From contig PYST01000081.1 in the NCBI GenBank assembly GCA_003049485.1, forward strand, positions 22,589 to 86,588: 64,000 nt of DNA, in the 5' to 3' direction. The notes under the pieces are model-generated. The model saw only the letters and a program-made list of their open reading frames with translations, ran no database searches and had not been told where the DNA came from. Source of the DNA: Ophioceras dolichostomum. Its lineage: Eukaryota > Ascomycota > Sordariomycetes > Magnaporthales > Ophioceraceae. The stretch's first letter is position 1, and the number at the start of each line of letters is the position of its first letter. Positions 53,701 to 64,000 of the stretch are shown here, in pieces. The translations under genes and the position numbers were made by a program.

Positions 53701-55928
53701 AGGGAGAAGGCAAACTTGGTATCGTGGTATTCGACAGTCCATGGCACCGCCAGCGTGGCCCAGATGTTCGTCACCTTCCATTCGGGGCCGAACAGGCGGG
53801 TGCGGTCGAAGGACTGGTACTTGTGCAAGAGATCCCGGAAGGACATCCAGAATTGGCCGTCATTGCCAAAGGTATGGCCCAGTCGCGCCAGCCATTCAGG
53901 AGTCCACTCCTTAGATCCGTCAGACCAGGGGCCCTTCCACTCATGCTTGCCCCACGGGTTTTTGAGCAGGACTAGCCGTTTGCCTTCGATCTCGACCGCC
54001 TTCATGATGCTGTACGCGTGCAGCTCGACGATTCCGCGGCGCTCGCCTAGGCCGCGGCCCCAGACGCCGGTAGAGCAGCCGAACAGGAAGTCTTTGTTGA
54101 CACGCATGAGTTCCTCTTTCCAGAAGTGCTCCTGTGTGGACGCGATGAATCATGGGGAAAGTTATAGGTCAGCTAGATTCTTCTTACTCTCTGATAGTGT
54201 CGTTCAAATTGGCCGTCTCGTCTAGGCTCGACTCACCCGATCCAGGATATCAGAGGTAAAAATCTCGGATGTGACACCACCGGTGAGATCCTCGATGCCC
54301 TCACCCGTATAACCTATTTAAGAGAATTCGAATTAGCCAGGTTCGGTTTCAAGTATTAACGAATTCATAGAGGGGAGCTTACCCCCTTCTATAGCCTCGT
54401 AGTCAGAATGGGCTTTGGCGTAGGCCTTCTCGAGGAGCGGGAGCCAGGTTTCGTCGGGGTGTGAGCACTAAAGGAGGACAGAGTCAGCAGGTGAGGCGGT
54501 CGAAAGGGGCGTCATGAGAGGTGCGAGGGAAGAAAGAAACCAGGACGTGCAGTTGGAGAGAGGGCTGGGGGGAAGGGCAAGAGAGAGAGAGATGCGAAGC
54601 GAGGGGAGGACTCAAGGAGGACCCAAAGAAGACACGAGGACGCAGTGTAACACTCCTAAAGTACCACCTACCTGAGCAAAGTACAGCGCCCCGCTGTTGG
54701 ACTGGTAAATCTTGCGGTAGGCCTCCTCCGAGTCGGTCCGCTCGCGATCGTCCCAGAGGATGCGCTCCAGCATGCCGTCGTCGTAGTCCGGCTTGGACAA
54801 GAACAGCTGGTCGTCGATGATCTCGCTGTACCACTCGCCGTCGCGGTGGAACACGAAGCCGTACACGCCGACCTGCTGGTCGTAGTCGACGCAGATGCGC
54901 TCGATCAGCCCGGGCTTATTGCTCATCGTGCAGAGCGCGGCCATCAGCCAGCAGTCGCCCACGTCTCGGCCCTGCCTCACGTCGTTCGCCGTGGGGCCGT
55001 CGATGTAGAACTGCGGGTTGTCGAAGACCTCGACCACGCGCTTGACCGCCTTCGGGTTGAAGCCGCTGCTGCTGTAGCCCGGGGGTGGTGGCGGTCCGGC
55101 GGGCCGGCGCCTGCCGCCCTGACCCTTGTCAGCGACATCGGCACTGCCTCCGTCGTCTGCGTCGCTGGCATCGCCGCCATTGTCGTTGCGGCCGGCCTTG
55201 CCCTTCATGTCGCGCCGGCGGGCACCCGAGTGAGACTCCTTCCTGTTTTTGAGGCTGTCGAGGCAGTCCCGTATGTTGAGCTGGAAGTCCATCTCTAGGT
55301 CGAAGTGCGGGTCGCGGTACCGCTGGTTCACGCGGCGACACTCCTTGACTATCTGCGCCACTTTCGCCCGGCATTGGGCTGCTGCCTCCTCGAACGAGGC
55401 CTGAGTCGTGTTCCCGCCGCCGACGCTACGGGGTTGCGTCTTCTTGGCCGAGGCATAGTTCTTGCGCGGCAGGATAGCGGTCGCTGCATTGGGTTCATTC
55501 CCAGGTCAGTCAGCCAGTCAGCATCATCAGACAGATGCTCAAATTGCCCGGACCATCGTTACATAGGTAGGGGACGGATGTGAAGAGCCATCTGTATATG
55601 GTCTATAGGTAAACTCCTGACTAACATAGGGGTAAACCCGACGACGGCGCAAGCTAGGTTGAAGGGACCGAGTCGCCCCAATCGCCCATCGATCCATTCA
55701 CAATATAAAGTATGGCTAGATATGAGACACAGGGGCAGGTGAAGATATGAAGCCGACTTATCACGTACCTTTTCCAGGGGCTTTGGTGGTGAATTTGCTC
55801 CAGAAATCGTCCAACTTGTCCTGGGGCGCTCGTTGTTTTTGCCCCGGGACATGCCTCGTTACTGTCACCTCATTGCCGAGAGGAGGAGCACGGTAACTCG
55901 AAGAGGAGCTTGAGCTGGTGACAGACAT
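50796..55928 (-). CDS. Calpain-family cysteine protease with very long charged C-terminal tail
   Basis: Five exons in phase: 55928-55769, 55483-54672, 54467-54383, 54313-54237 and 54131-50796, 1489 aa. The calpain core has Cys231 in GRDVGDCWLMAAL, His416 in VELHAYSIMKA and Asn436 in LLKNPWGKHEW, so the catalytic triad is complete. A beta-sandwich-like C2L region follows (~470-620: YHFQLSFRVHV, AGEYVVLVKID). The last ~850 residues are low-complexity: a Lys/Glu/Ala-rich coiled-coil stretch, Thr/Ser/Pro-rich and acidic segments, a Pro-rich patch, an (A/S)-R-A-A repeat, and nine 15-bp copies encoding KKPED/KKPEA (51136-51270). No calcium-binding EF-hands are seen. Fungal calpains include PalB/Rim13 for pH signalling, but this tail is unlike that protein. 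Protease activity is likely; substrate unknown. Confidence 0.9.
51136..51270 (-). repeat. 15-bp tandem repeat (9 units) encoding KKPED/KKPEA
   Basis: Plus strand CGGGTTTCTTGTCCT repeated: seven units with GTCC, then two with GGCC, nearly identical at the DNA level, so recently expanded or homogenised. The unit is a multiple of three, so copy-number change keeps the frame. Confidence 0.9.
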
Positions 55929-57595
55929 TTTTCATCCGTATAATATTGGGGCTTTTTTTTTTTCTTTTTTGTCTCTGCTTCTCTTCCCCTTCTCCTTTAT
56001 CTACCTTTTCTCAGTCTGGCGTGGCCTCAACTTGCTTCACGGCGCCGCCGAGTGGTGGACGGTCATGGGATTTCAACGAGGAAATGCTGTGTCGCTGTAA
56101 GCTGGGCTCCTCAGATCGAACAGGTATGCTTCGCGCGGAGCCGCCTGGCGCGGCCTTGTTCAATTGGGCGATGATGTTGTCTCAAGGGCGTGACGAATCG
56201 ATGTTGGTCCCGGAGAGAAGCAAAAATATGCGGCTCAAAATCGCAAAAGAAAGAGGGGTGGAATGGCATTAAATTCCTCGGCGATCGGGAACAGTATCCG
56301 GCAGGTGTCGCTCGCCGTTCGCGACAATGGAAGGAGCGAGGTCCCTTAAAGGGGCTGGTCGAAAGCTCCCGAACCTGACCATTGGAAGATGAGCGACATA
56401 TTTGCATGCCTCAGGTATTTCGCTAGATTATACGCCAACGACACCCACAACCAGCCCCATCCCAGCCCGTCTCCGACCAGTCAAGCGGGCAAGCGGTCAG
56501 ACTTGCACGGCAGCTCGTGTGTGACTCTGCCGCGCTGCTTGGCCTGCCTGGCCTGCCTGTTGCTGCCACGATGCAACGGTCATATGCAGCTCTTCGGAGG
56601 CCCGCAGCCAGTAGCGCCCAGGAGCCTTCAGGAGCATGCATCCCTGAGCTTTGAAGTTGGAGCTTGTCGGAGGATTGCAGCTAGAATTGCAGCTGCAGCA
56701 ACGCTGAATGGTCGGTTTTTTGGTAAGGCTGAGGAGCGTTGGCGGCAAGCCAAGCATGACCACCTGGCCGAGCTACATGGGGCCTCCCCCTTCCACGGGC
56801 TTACTACTGTGGTATTAGGCGGTGCATGAATCAAGGACAGTGCTTTGGACTCAATGATGTGATGGAATGTGTGGCGCCACTCGCCTGCGTTGACCCGTTC
56901 CATGACAGGGAACCTGGGGGCGACACCAATTTGCAGGAACAGGAATACTATGAATGGGCAGGCGTTAAATACATACACCAAGTACCTAAGGTACCTACCG
57001 GAGATGTCCTGACCGACGGCAGTACGCCGGAGCTAAAACGGAGGTGCCGCCCGCTCGATCCGCCACTGTGCCGCTGATACTTGAGCGAAATCGAAAGCTG
57101 ATGATGAGGCTGGCTGCTGGCCGCTCCAGCCCGGAGGTGACCACCAGCTTTTGTCCATGCTCTCTCCCCTCTCACATCTCACCTCGATGCCCACCCTTCC
57201 TCCTTTCCTCCCACCTGCTCGCAATGTTTACCGTGCCGTGTTTTTTTTGCAAGATTTGGGGTGGAAACAGTCCATTAATATATCGTTTAAGTATACTACA
57301 GGCGCGCGCCTTGCGTTTCAACACCTACAGTACAGACCACATCATATATGCAAGCAAACCCATGCTCCCTAGTATGTACAATTACCCAGTCCTATCCTTT
57401 CCAAGCGCTCGCTGCCGCTTGTCGGGCCGGCCTATTCGGCCGGCGGCCTCCCTCCCGGTGTAGATTATTAGTAGTAGGTGAGGTACCCAGGAAACGCCGT
57501 AGGCCCAGCCAACAGCGCTGGGTTGCGTCCGCCGCCCCCAACTGTGCGCCTCGACTTTAATTATGAAACAGCACCCAGAGGTGCAGCGTGGGCCA
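55929..57595. other. Intergenic, calpain and ArfGAP genes
   Basis: 1.7 kb. CT-rich block (AG-rich in calpain-gene sense) at 55945-56010 and a TACCTAAGGTACCTACC element at 56983-56999. No credible gene. Confidence 0.55.
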
Positions 57596-60016
57596 TCAGC
57601 GTAGATCCCGCGCGCTCAAGCTGGTAAAGGCATCTGGGCTGTGCCGCCCGTTGCTCCATTCCATGCCCAGGGCCAAAACGCTATCTCGGCTCCTGCCGCC
57701 GGTCGCCAGGCCGCTTTTCGGCAGGCCGGAGCCTCCACTGACGCCGAAGAACGGGTTGTTGTTCCCGGCCGTGGGAGGGCTCGTCATCGCCCGAGCCGGC
57801 GGTTGTGGCACAAATGCCTGGTGTTGCTGCTGTTGCTGCTGCTGTTGCTGCTGTAGAGGTCGCGGCGCGGGCGCGTTATTCAGAGATGTGGCAACGCTGG
57901 TCTGATCAGGCTGGGGCAGGAATGGATTCGGGGCTAGCTGTGGATAGTTGTACAGCGCCATGATCGATGCCTTGTCCGCCTTGGGCACTTGCGCAGCGGC
58001 CATTTGCGGTTGCGTCACCTGCGGCACAAAGAACGGGTTGTTCTGCGGTGGTTGCAGGGCCGCGCTCGCCGGGGAGATGGAATACCCCTGAAACGGGCCT
58101 GTGGTCGGTGCAGCCCACGGCTGCTGCTGCATTGCTGACATTGACACGGGGCTGCTGTAAAAGTTCTGCTGCGTTTGTTCCGGGATCTGAGTTAGGGTCG
58201 ACGGCGACTGTATCCTCGTCGGTGACCTCGTGAACGGATTGTTCATGTACAACCCAGCCGGGTCTGAGGTCGAGGTATTGACCGAGAGCGACATCTGTTG
58301 CGCTGGCTGCTGCGCCGGCTGTTGCTGAACCGGGTTCGCGAAGAACGGATTGTACCCAGTCTGCATAGATTGTTGGACTGGGAGCGGAGGCGGGTACGTC
58401 TGGCTGTTGTTGAAAGCAAACGGCGCCATGTTCTGATGCGCCGTCCCCGGCATCGATGCCTGCTGATGGACAGGCTGCGAGGGTGATTGAGCGAACTGGG
58501 CGTGGCCCGGAAGCTGGGGTGGGAGCTGGGGCTGGGGCTGGCCTTGGATGGATGCAGCTGGTAGTCCGCCTGTGTGGTGGGGGAAGAGGGGCTGCGACGG
58601 CGCGAGCGACATGCCTTGGAAGGCCTGCTCGAGACTGAGGCCTTGCTGAGTCGGTGGGCCAAAGGGGTTTGTCGTTGTCGTGTTGTACGGGTTCTTCGTT
58701 TGAAGCGTGCCGGTCGATTGGGAGGACTGCGGTTGAGCAGGCGGCATGTCCAATGCGTCGAAGGGGTTTGTAGAGGGACTCCGTGGCTGCGGAACGCTCA
58801 GGCTTGATGCAGGCGTGAGGGATCGCTTCAGAGAAGTGGCGGTTTCCCGTGGGACTGCAAATGTTGGTGATCGCCCGTCGCCTTCACCCAGACGAATGAG
58901 AGCCTCCACCGTCTTCTCAAGGTTACCGTTCATCCCTCTTAGTACCATAGCGTTGCGCTGCTCGTCGTGGAAGCCCATGTCGCGAATCTTGGCCAGCTTA
59001 CGGTCGGTCTCGTCCTGGCTCTCATGGGAGACCGAGGCGCCAAACACTCTGGAGGCCTTATTGCGAGGAGATCCCGGGCTGGTATGATCCAGGGAGCCTT
59101 GAGGGGACGGAGGCGGACGTCTCGAGGGGCCGGATGCGGAGGCTTCCTTCTTCGCGCGAGAGGACAAGGGAAATATGGACGTGGCGGATCGAAAGCCGAA
59201 GCGGCTCGGGGTCTTCGGGGGAAGTGGCGGCGGTGTCTCGTCCGACTCTGTACTACCTGTGTCGTGACGTCTCGCGCTGCTGACCGAGTTGTTCATGTAC
59301 TTCTGTCGGATGAAACGCTCCATTGCCGAATCTGCCTCGTCCACATCGATCGGGACGGGTGGCTTCTTGTTTTGGGGATTGTAGATCTTGTTCGACGTGG
59401 CATTGCCAACTTTCCGCATGTTCTAAACCGAGGGGGTCGACACCCTCCATCGCGTCAGTACACATCATGATACCAAAAAAGGCACGCGAGCATCGCTCGA
59501 TCGCGCATCCCCCCACCAGGAAACCAGGGAAGCAAGAGAGACGAGACGCGGGAATACGCACATCGACCTGTTCATTGGACCAGCTATCCATACTCAAAGA
59601 CTTCACTTTCGATATGTGCGTGCCCAGCTTGCGGTGGATGGCTGCGCAGCGCATGCACAGAAAGACGCCCAACTATTGTCCGTTCGATCGCGCTTGGTCA
59701 GCATCACGGAAGAGGCGGTGGGAGGTCCGAACGGTGTTTGTCGCAGAATTCGCGCTGGCGCCGAGCACGAGGGACGAGAGATGCTTACACTCCATGATGC
59801 CCAAGCTGTTTCTCGCAAGCAAAATATGTCAAGTCAGTACAGGCGCACGTCGAAAGGAGAGCGGTGAGGGGAAACAAGTTGAGCAGTGGACAGAGTCGAA
59901 CCTGGATTCCGTGCATGACAGTCAGCGCAGAGGTTGTTCCCGGGCACGTTCTGCACCAGATCCTGCAGAATCTTCTCGTTCCGCACCTGCTGGCGCTTGC
60001 TGAGTGGGCCGGACAT
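57596..60016 (-). CDS. ArfGAP with UBA domain and Gln/Asn-rich C-terminus (Gts1-like)
   Basis: Four exons in phase: 60016-59902, a 17-nt micro-exon 59805-59789, 59672-59562 and 59422-57596, 689 aa. Only with the micro-exon does the zinc finger read CADCHARNPAWASWSLGVFL then CMRC, an exact C-x2-C-x16-C-x2-C ArfGAP finger (~30-53), followed by the catalytic-Arg region HRKLGTHISKVKSLSMDSW. A UBA domain (DRKLAKIRDMGFHDEQRNAM...LEKTVEALIRLG) lies near 210-255. The remaining ~400 residues are Gln/Pro/Asn-rich with NPF motifs (for example NPFFAN, NNPFF, TNPFG), which bind EH-domain endocytic proteins, and a poly-Gln tract (plus-strand CTG/TTG repeat near 57826-57853). This layout matches yeast Gts1. 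Expected role: stimulating GTP hydrolysis on Arf proteins in Golgi/endosome traffic. Confidence 0.9.
57826..57853 (-). repeat. Trinucleotide repeat encoding poly-Gln in the ArfGAP
   Basis: GCTGCTGTTGCTG... on the plus strand is read as CAG/CAA, giving about eleven Gln in a row. Mixed CAG/CAA codons suggest moderate stability. Confidence 0.85.
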
Positions 60017-61202
60017 GATCTTGCGCGGGAAGGCTTTGCGTCCGGACGATGTCGCGAACCGAAGAAAAAAACAGGAGAAGAAGAAAAACTTAGGAAAGCT
60101 CAGGAGCCAAAGTCGAGGTTTGAGAGGTTCGGGCCAGGATGCCCGGAAGTCCAGAGCCCAGATCGGAGGGGATGGGGGGACAGGGGTACGGAAATAGGTG
60201 GTCCAATAAACCAAGATCATTAGGGGCGGGTCCGAAGACAGGGAACCGACCGTTGAACTTTACCAGGTCATCCACGCCAGCCAGGGAATGTCAGCCAGGA
60301 AAAAGAGCTCAGGACGTCCGTAGAGGCGCCCCAAAAGCCCGGCGCTCTTTTACCATCTACGCAAATGACCATATCAAAATAGATCGATTGAGACCGGGAA
60401 TGGCCCAAATCATCGATTCCGACGGGGCATGCCGTAATAATGTGGTGGGAGGGGAAAATAGGGGTCGATTCTGCAATGTAACCCCGCGAACAGGGAACAT
60501 GAAGAAGAAAACGTGAAGGAACAGATGCTCCAGAAATGATTTGAAGATAATGTTTCTTCTATCTGCCCACAGACCAAACTGCCCCTTTATTCAGAAGCAG
60601 ATGGCATGTGGTACACACACCTCCATGCTCTCCTCGCACACTCTTGCCATCCATGTCAAAAGCATTCACTTTTGACTCTCAACGTGCAATGGCTTACATA
60701 TATGCAAGTACGCTTGGATGGTGGGCCCGATATTTCAAACAGCATGTTGGTGCTGTTGCCAGCCGACATCGTAATTCAGCATCAATTTGGACTTTGAATG
60801 CATCGCGACGCTCTGACCCCAGAATAAGTGCTCCCGTGCCCCATGGAGAATTAGAGATAGACCTAGGGCCGCCTTGACCATCCGAGGTGGAGCGCTAAAA
60901 TGACGAGTCCGGACCGGCTTCAGGCATGTCTGTCCCTCATGGAGGGATCAAATTCAACGCGCATGGCAAACTCACACCAATACGCTGCTTGTTTGCTTTT
61001 GCGCCGTGCCTGTGTGCAACTTGAGGGGCAATTAACTTGCGACAGTTCCGATGATGTGGCAGTTGAAGGTGTTCGATTGTGTTTCTCACGCAAAGACGAG
61101 GCCTTCAACGTTCATCAGTCGTCGAAAGGGTGATGAACGTGCCAGATATACAAAAATGATGCAGGTCCATTCGTTGGCCCCCCTTTCCTGGGCCTGGTAT
61201 CA
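60017..61202. other. Intergenic, ArfGAP promoter and methyltransferase 3' flank
   Basis: 1.2 kb; short unsupported frames only. Confidence 0.55.
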
Positions 61203-62890
61203 TCAAGAACTTTCCCCTGGCATCGGCTTCCTCCCCCACACGACAAAGAACGACTGATAGGCGTGTACCTTTGGGTTCCTCAGCTCCCGCCTTATATCGA
61301 CGAGCCAGACCTGTCCGGCGGAACAGAATCGCGCACGGGGAAGCAGGAGGTTAGCCTCAGCTGCAAACAGCCAGCGACATAGACGATGCCAGCGAAGACA
61401 CCAACCCTCCTCAAGGTCCGAGTCTGAGCGTCTACTTTCTGTCTGCCCGTCTGTCTGACTGACTGACTGACAGGAAAGGAAAGGACAGGAAATCCCTCTT
61501 ACCTCCATCTCCTCCTTCGACATGCCCAGGACTCTACCACCCAAGGCATAAGTCAGGGCGCTCAGCCCGTTTTCCAGGTTGCGCAGCCACAGGGCGCCGA
61601 CGTGGCGCCGTCGGAGGTCGTCGGAGACGTTGTCGCCATTACTGCCGCTCCAGACGCCGACGGGCAGCTTGAAGACGCGCTCCTGCACGTCGACGAAGCC
61701 TGCCTCCTCGAACCAGCGCCGCAGCTCCCTCGGCGCGCCGATGGGCCGCCCCGCGGCCTCGGCGGCCTCGTTGAGGTCGCGCATCCACGCCGCCGGCTGC
61801 CAGTCGTCCGGCATCGTCCCGTCGTCGCAGTCGAACGTGCCGCCCACCTCTTGGCACTCCAGCCAGCCGCCCGGCCGCAGGTGCGCCAGCGACTTCTCGA
61901 CGATCTGGGTGCGCATGTCCGACCAGGACCCGAGCGTGGCGCGCGTGTGGATGTAGTCGAAGTCGAAGTGGTAGTCCCACTCGTCGGACCTGGTTCGTTG
62001 TGAGTCGAGTCGTGTTAGGTACGAGAAGAGGTAAGCCCTCGGTGCTGCGGTCTCGGGTGGGGGGTCTGAAAAGGCGCACGTACGAATCCTCAATGTAGAA
62101 CTTGCAGTTCTGCGGGACAAACGCCGGCTGTATCGGTGAGAGGTCCGTCCCTATCACTTGAGCCTGTCGCGTACCACTCCGTCAGTCTCTTGACACGTTC
62201 CACTCTTGGCGTTGCACTAAGGTCTCGTCTCCATAGCTCGTCGTGCTGGGCGGTACGTTGGGCGTGCGGAATAGATACCTCGGGGAACTCATCGGCAATC
62301 TCTATGGCCCACTGGCCGGTTCCGGTACCAATATCCAGTATCTCTCGAGGGGGGTTCGTTTGGGTGAGCGGGGCGAAGTATCCCCGTCCGAGGACGTCTT
62401 TGATGACTTCGTACTGGAATTCGAGACGCTCGATCTCCTGCTGGTCATTGGGAAACGGATATGCTGTGGCGGTCAGCCTGAAGGTCGGAGTCGTGCTCTT
62501 GATCTCGGCAGGGAGGACGGCTAGGTGGAGACATACAGCCTTTACGGTACGAGTGGTATGTCCTGCCGTTTTCTAGGTGGACCGTCTTGAGACTCTCCGT
62601 CAGGGACGCCGATGTTCTGTGGTCGCGGTCGTGTGAGTGAAGGAGTAATCGAGGGAACGCATATCGAACCCGGTGACGAACCGGCGGGGATTAGGGAAAC
62701 GCACGGCGAGGACCCTCGATAGGATCTGGACTGGCCGCCAGGCAGCGAGACCCACGCACTCGTGTAAGTCGCATGAACACCAGGAATCGGGGTTTCTTTA
62801 TCGTGGCCGGTTGGACGGGGAATGTTGTCTGCGTACCTGTAGATCTCGAGAATCGAGATACGACTCGAAGGTGAACTGGAAGTTCTCCAT
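61203..62890 (-). CDS. LaeA-like SAM-dependent methyltransferase
   Basis: Secure exons on the minus strand: 62616-62537, 62463-62279, 62163-62084, 61989-61503 and 61310-61203, joined in phase. They give TYHSYRKGSYPFPNDQQEIE, motif I (ILDIGTGTGQWAIEIADEFP), VIGTDLSPIQPAFVPQNCKF, the aromatic/acidic segment YIEDSSDEWDYHFDFDYIHTR and the motif-III-like LRPGGWLECQEVGG. The 5' end is unresolved: an ATG at 62890 begins MENFQFTFESYLDSRDLQ (to 62837, phase 0), but the next secure exon needs two carried bases. A 17-nt exon (TCCAGATCC...GAGG, around 62730-62700) would fix this but is speculative. Total about 336 aa. Family: class I methyltransferases of the TAM/LaeA group, often linked to secondary metabolism; real substrates are rarely known. 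A (CTGA)n run lies in the last intron near 61460. Confidence 0.82.
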
Positions 62891-64000
62891 CACAGAGTGG
62901 CCTTTTCCTTTGCGTCCGGGGGATTGGATCGATGGTCATCCCAAGACAGCTTCACGTAAATACCTCTTGCCAGCCAACCAACCCCTCGAGAGGTGGGGGT
63001 GGCAGGTCGAAAAGAAGGTATAGTGGGCTGATGTCCCGGAAACCGGCCTTCTAAGAACAATCGTATAATATATGTGAGGCTTGAAAATAACAGACCACGA
63101 GTAAGGGCGGAACTGAATGAGGCGTTGACGTGAGAACGAGCAGACACGGGAACGGCCTACAACCACGACATGCGGGCCAGCTAGCCCCAGCTGGGTAGTC
63201 GAAGGGCTGGCAGGCAGCTTGGCGTGGGTGGAAAACATCGATGAGCAGGAGGAGGAGCTAGCCTTCTTATGTACCTAGGCTCTATGCCATGTATGCGGCA
63301 GAACATTGCGATTGGAAGCCAGGGGGTGGACTTCCACATATCACAGGTTTTCCCTCTCGATAAAGCCTACACCTACCTGGTCTGCTAAAGTAGGTAGGTA
63401 CTGGTGCCTATGACAATTACCTATATGCCCTTAATTATAAATGGAGGATTTTCTATAGCTATGGTCGGACCCGACAGTTCGGTACGATGCGGCACAGCAG
63501 ACAACACACAGGCACATTCGGCCGTCGCAACACCAACCCGAGACCTCCCACTGCTACTTGGTGCATACTACCCGGTTGGGCAACAGCCCCAGGACAGCGA
63601 AAGCAGAGGGCAATGGAAGCTCTCTGGTTGGCCCTATCCTGGACGCCGAGTTAAAGCGAGTTGAAGCATTCAGAGGGTTCAGACGAGTTGCCAAATGCTA
63701 TTGGACACAGAAGCCGGCCGGTCCTCGGAGCAAACGAAAACGTTGGCTGTCAGTGAAGACGTACCGGATATTTCGTATGACGGGGTGTTTCACTCTTACA
63801 ATACCTGACTGGTTGGAAAGTCGACGGCCTCGAGTTTGAGATGGCTCACCGTGCTGCGCGTAGCCGATCGACAGTTGGGGCCATGAGTAGAGGAGGGGCC
63901 ACCATCACCATATCACACGACTGGGAGCGGGCGAGGGGTGAGCGAGGGCGATGGGGTCAGTGGAGGGAGGGGCACGATTGAGGCCCATCCAATCAGTCCT
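62891..64000. other. Terminal intergenic stretch
   Basis: 1.1 kb with no supported gene. TAGGTAGGTA at 63391-63400. It may hold the methyltransferase promoter; a gene could begin beyond the window edge. Confidence 0.5.

Noticed and set aside
50796..54107. Calpain tail as an independent gene starting at the ATG at 54107
   Set aside because: The conserved calpain His and Asn lie just downstream of this ATG and the catalytic Cys is in upstream exons that join in phase.
1..64000. CRISPR arrays, prophage, operons, tRNA or rRNA genes
   Set aside because: The DNA is nuclear fungal with spliced genes; no direct-repeat/spacer array, no tRNA-like cloverleaf with intact B box and no rRNA sequence was recognised by eye.

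Overview
The window is nuclear DNA of a filamentous ascomycete (Pezizomycotina, most likely Sordariomycetes). The evidence is intron-rich genes with short introns of about 60-170 nt carrying GTNNGT donors, CTNAC-type branch sites and YAG acceptors, CT-rich and CA-rich 5' leaders, and genes typical of filamentous fungi: Zn(II)2Cys6 regulator, LaeA-like methyltransferase, Fta4, fungal Trk transporter, calpain and RPEL protein. No bacterial, viral, organellar, tRNA, rRNA or CRISPR feature was recognised. I built the exon models by hand from splice signals, reading-frame phase and family motifs. Most close in phase from start to stop; the 5' exon of the methyltransferase does not.

Layout. 0.2-1.0 kb: Erv14/cornichon cargo receptor (+). 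2.0-3.7 kb: Prp17/Cdc40 splicing factor (+). 4.8-7.0 kb: cysteine-rich, Ser/Thr-rich single-pass membrane protein with sensor-like topology (+). 7.7 kb: small MYND finger protein (+). 8.5-10.3 kb: Dph2 (-). 11.3-14.4 kb: regulator whose reconstructed N-terminus carries two consecutive Zn2Cys6 clusters (+). 14.9-15.3 kb: small orphan gene (+). 15.7-17.4 kb: amino-acid permease (-). 17.4-23.5 kb: about 6 kb without a confident gene, holding weak broken coding fragments and a ~1 kb diverged 30-bp minisatellite. 23.5-26.8 kb: large alpha/beta-hydrolase-like protein with disordered ends (+). 27.5-29.6 kb: DNA polymerase kappa (+). 29.9-32.5 kb: Trk potassium transporter (-). 33.7-34.8 kb: ER-retained FKBP (-). 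34.8-38.4 kb: gene-poor. 38.4 kb: small disordered Ser/Tyr-rich protein (+). 41.1-41.6 kb: RPEL-repeat protein (-). 42.7-46.8 kb: Msh6 (-). 47.4-48.6 kb: FAD monooxygenase (-). 49.3-50.4 kb: kinetochore Fta4 (+). 50.8-55.9 kb: calpain with a very long charged tail (-). 57.6-60.0 kb: ArfGAP-UBA-Gln-rich protein (-). 61.2-62.9 kb: LaeA-like methyltransferase (-).

The genes are mostly unrelated housekeeping and regulatory functions rather than one pathway. Msh6 and polymerase kappa both act in genome maintenance but lie far apart. The regulator/orphan/permease stretch is the only place where neighbours might be functionally linked, and that is only a guess. The most unusual features are the tandem zinc clusters, the sensor-like cysteine-rich protein, the hydrolase with a non-canonical nucleophile elbow and basic tail, and the minisatellite.
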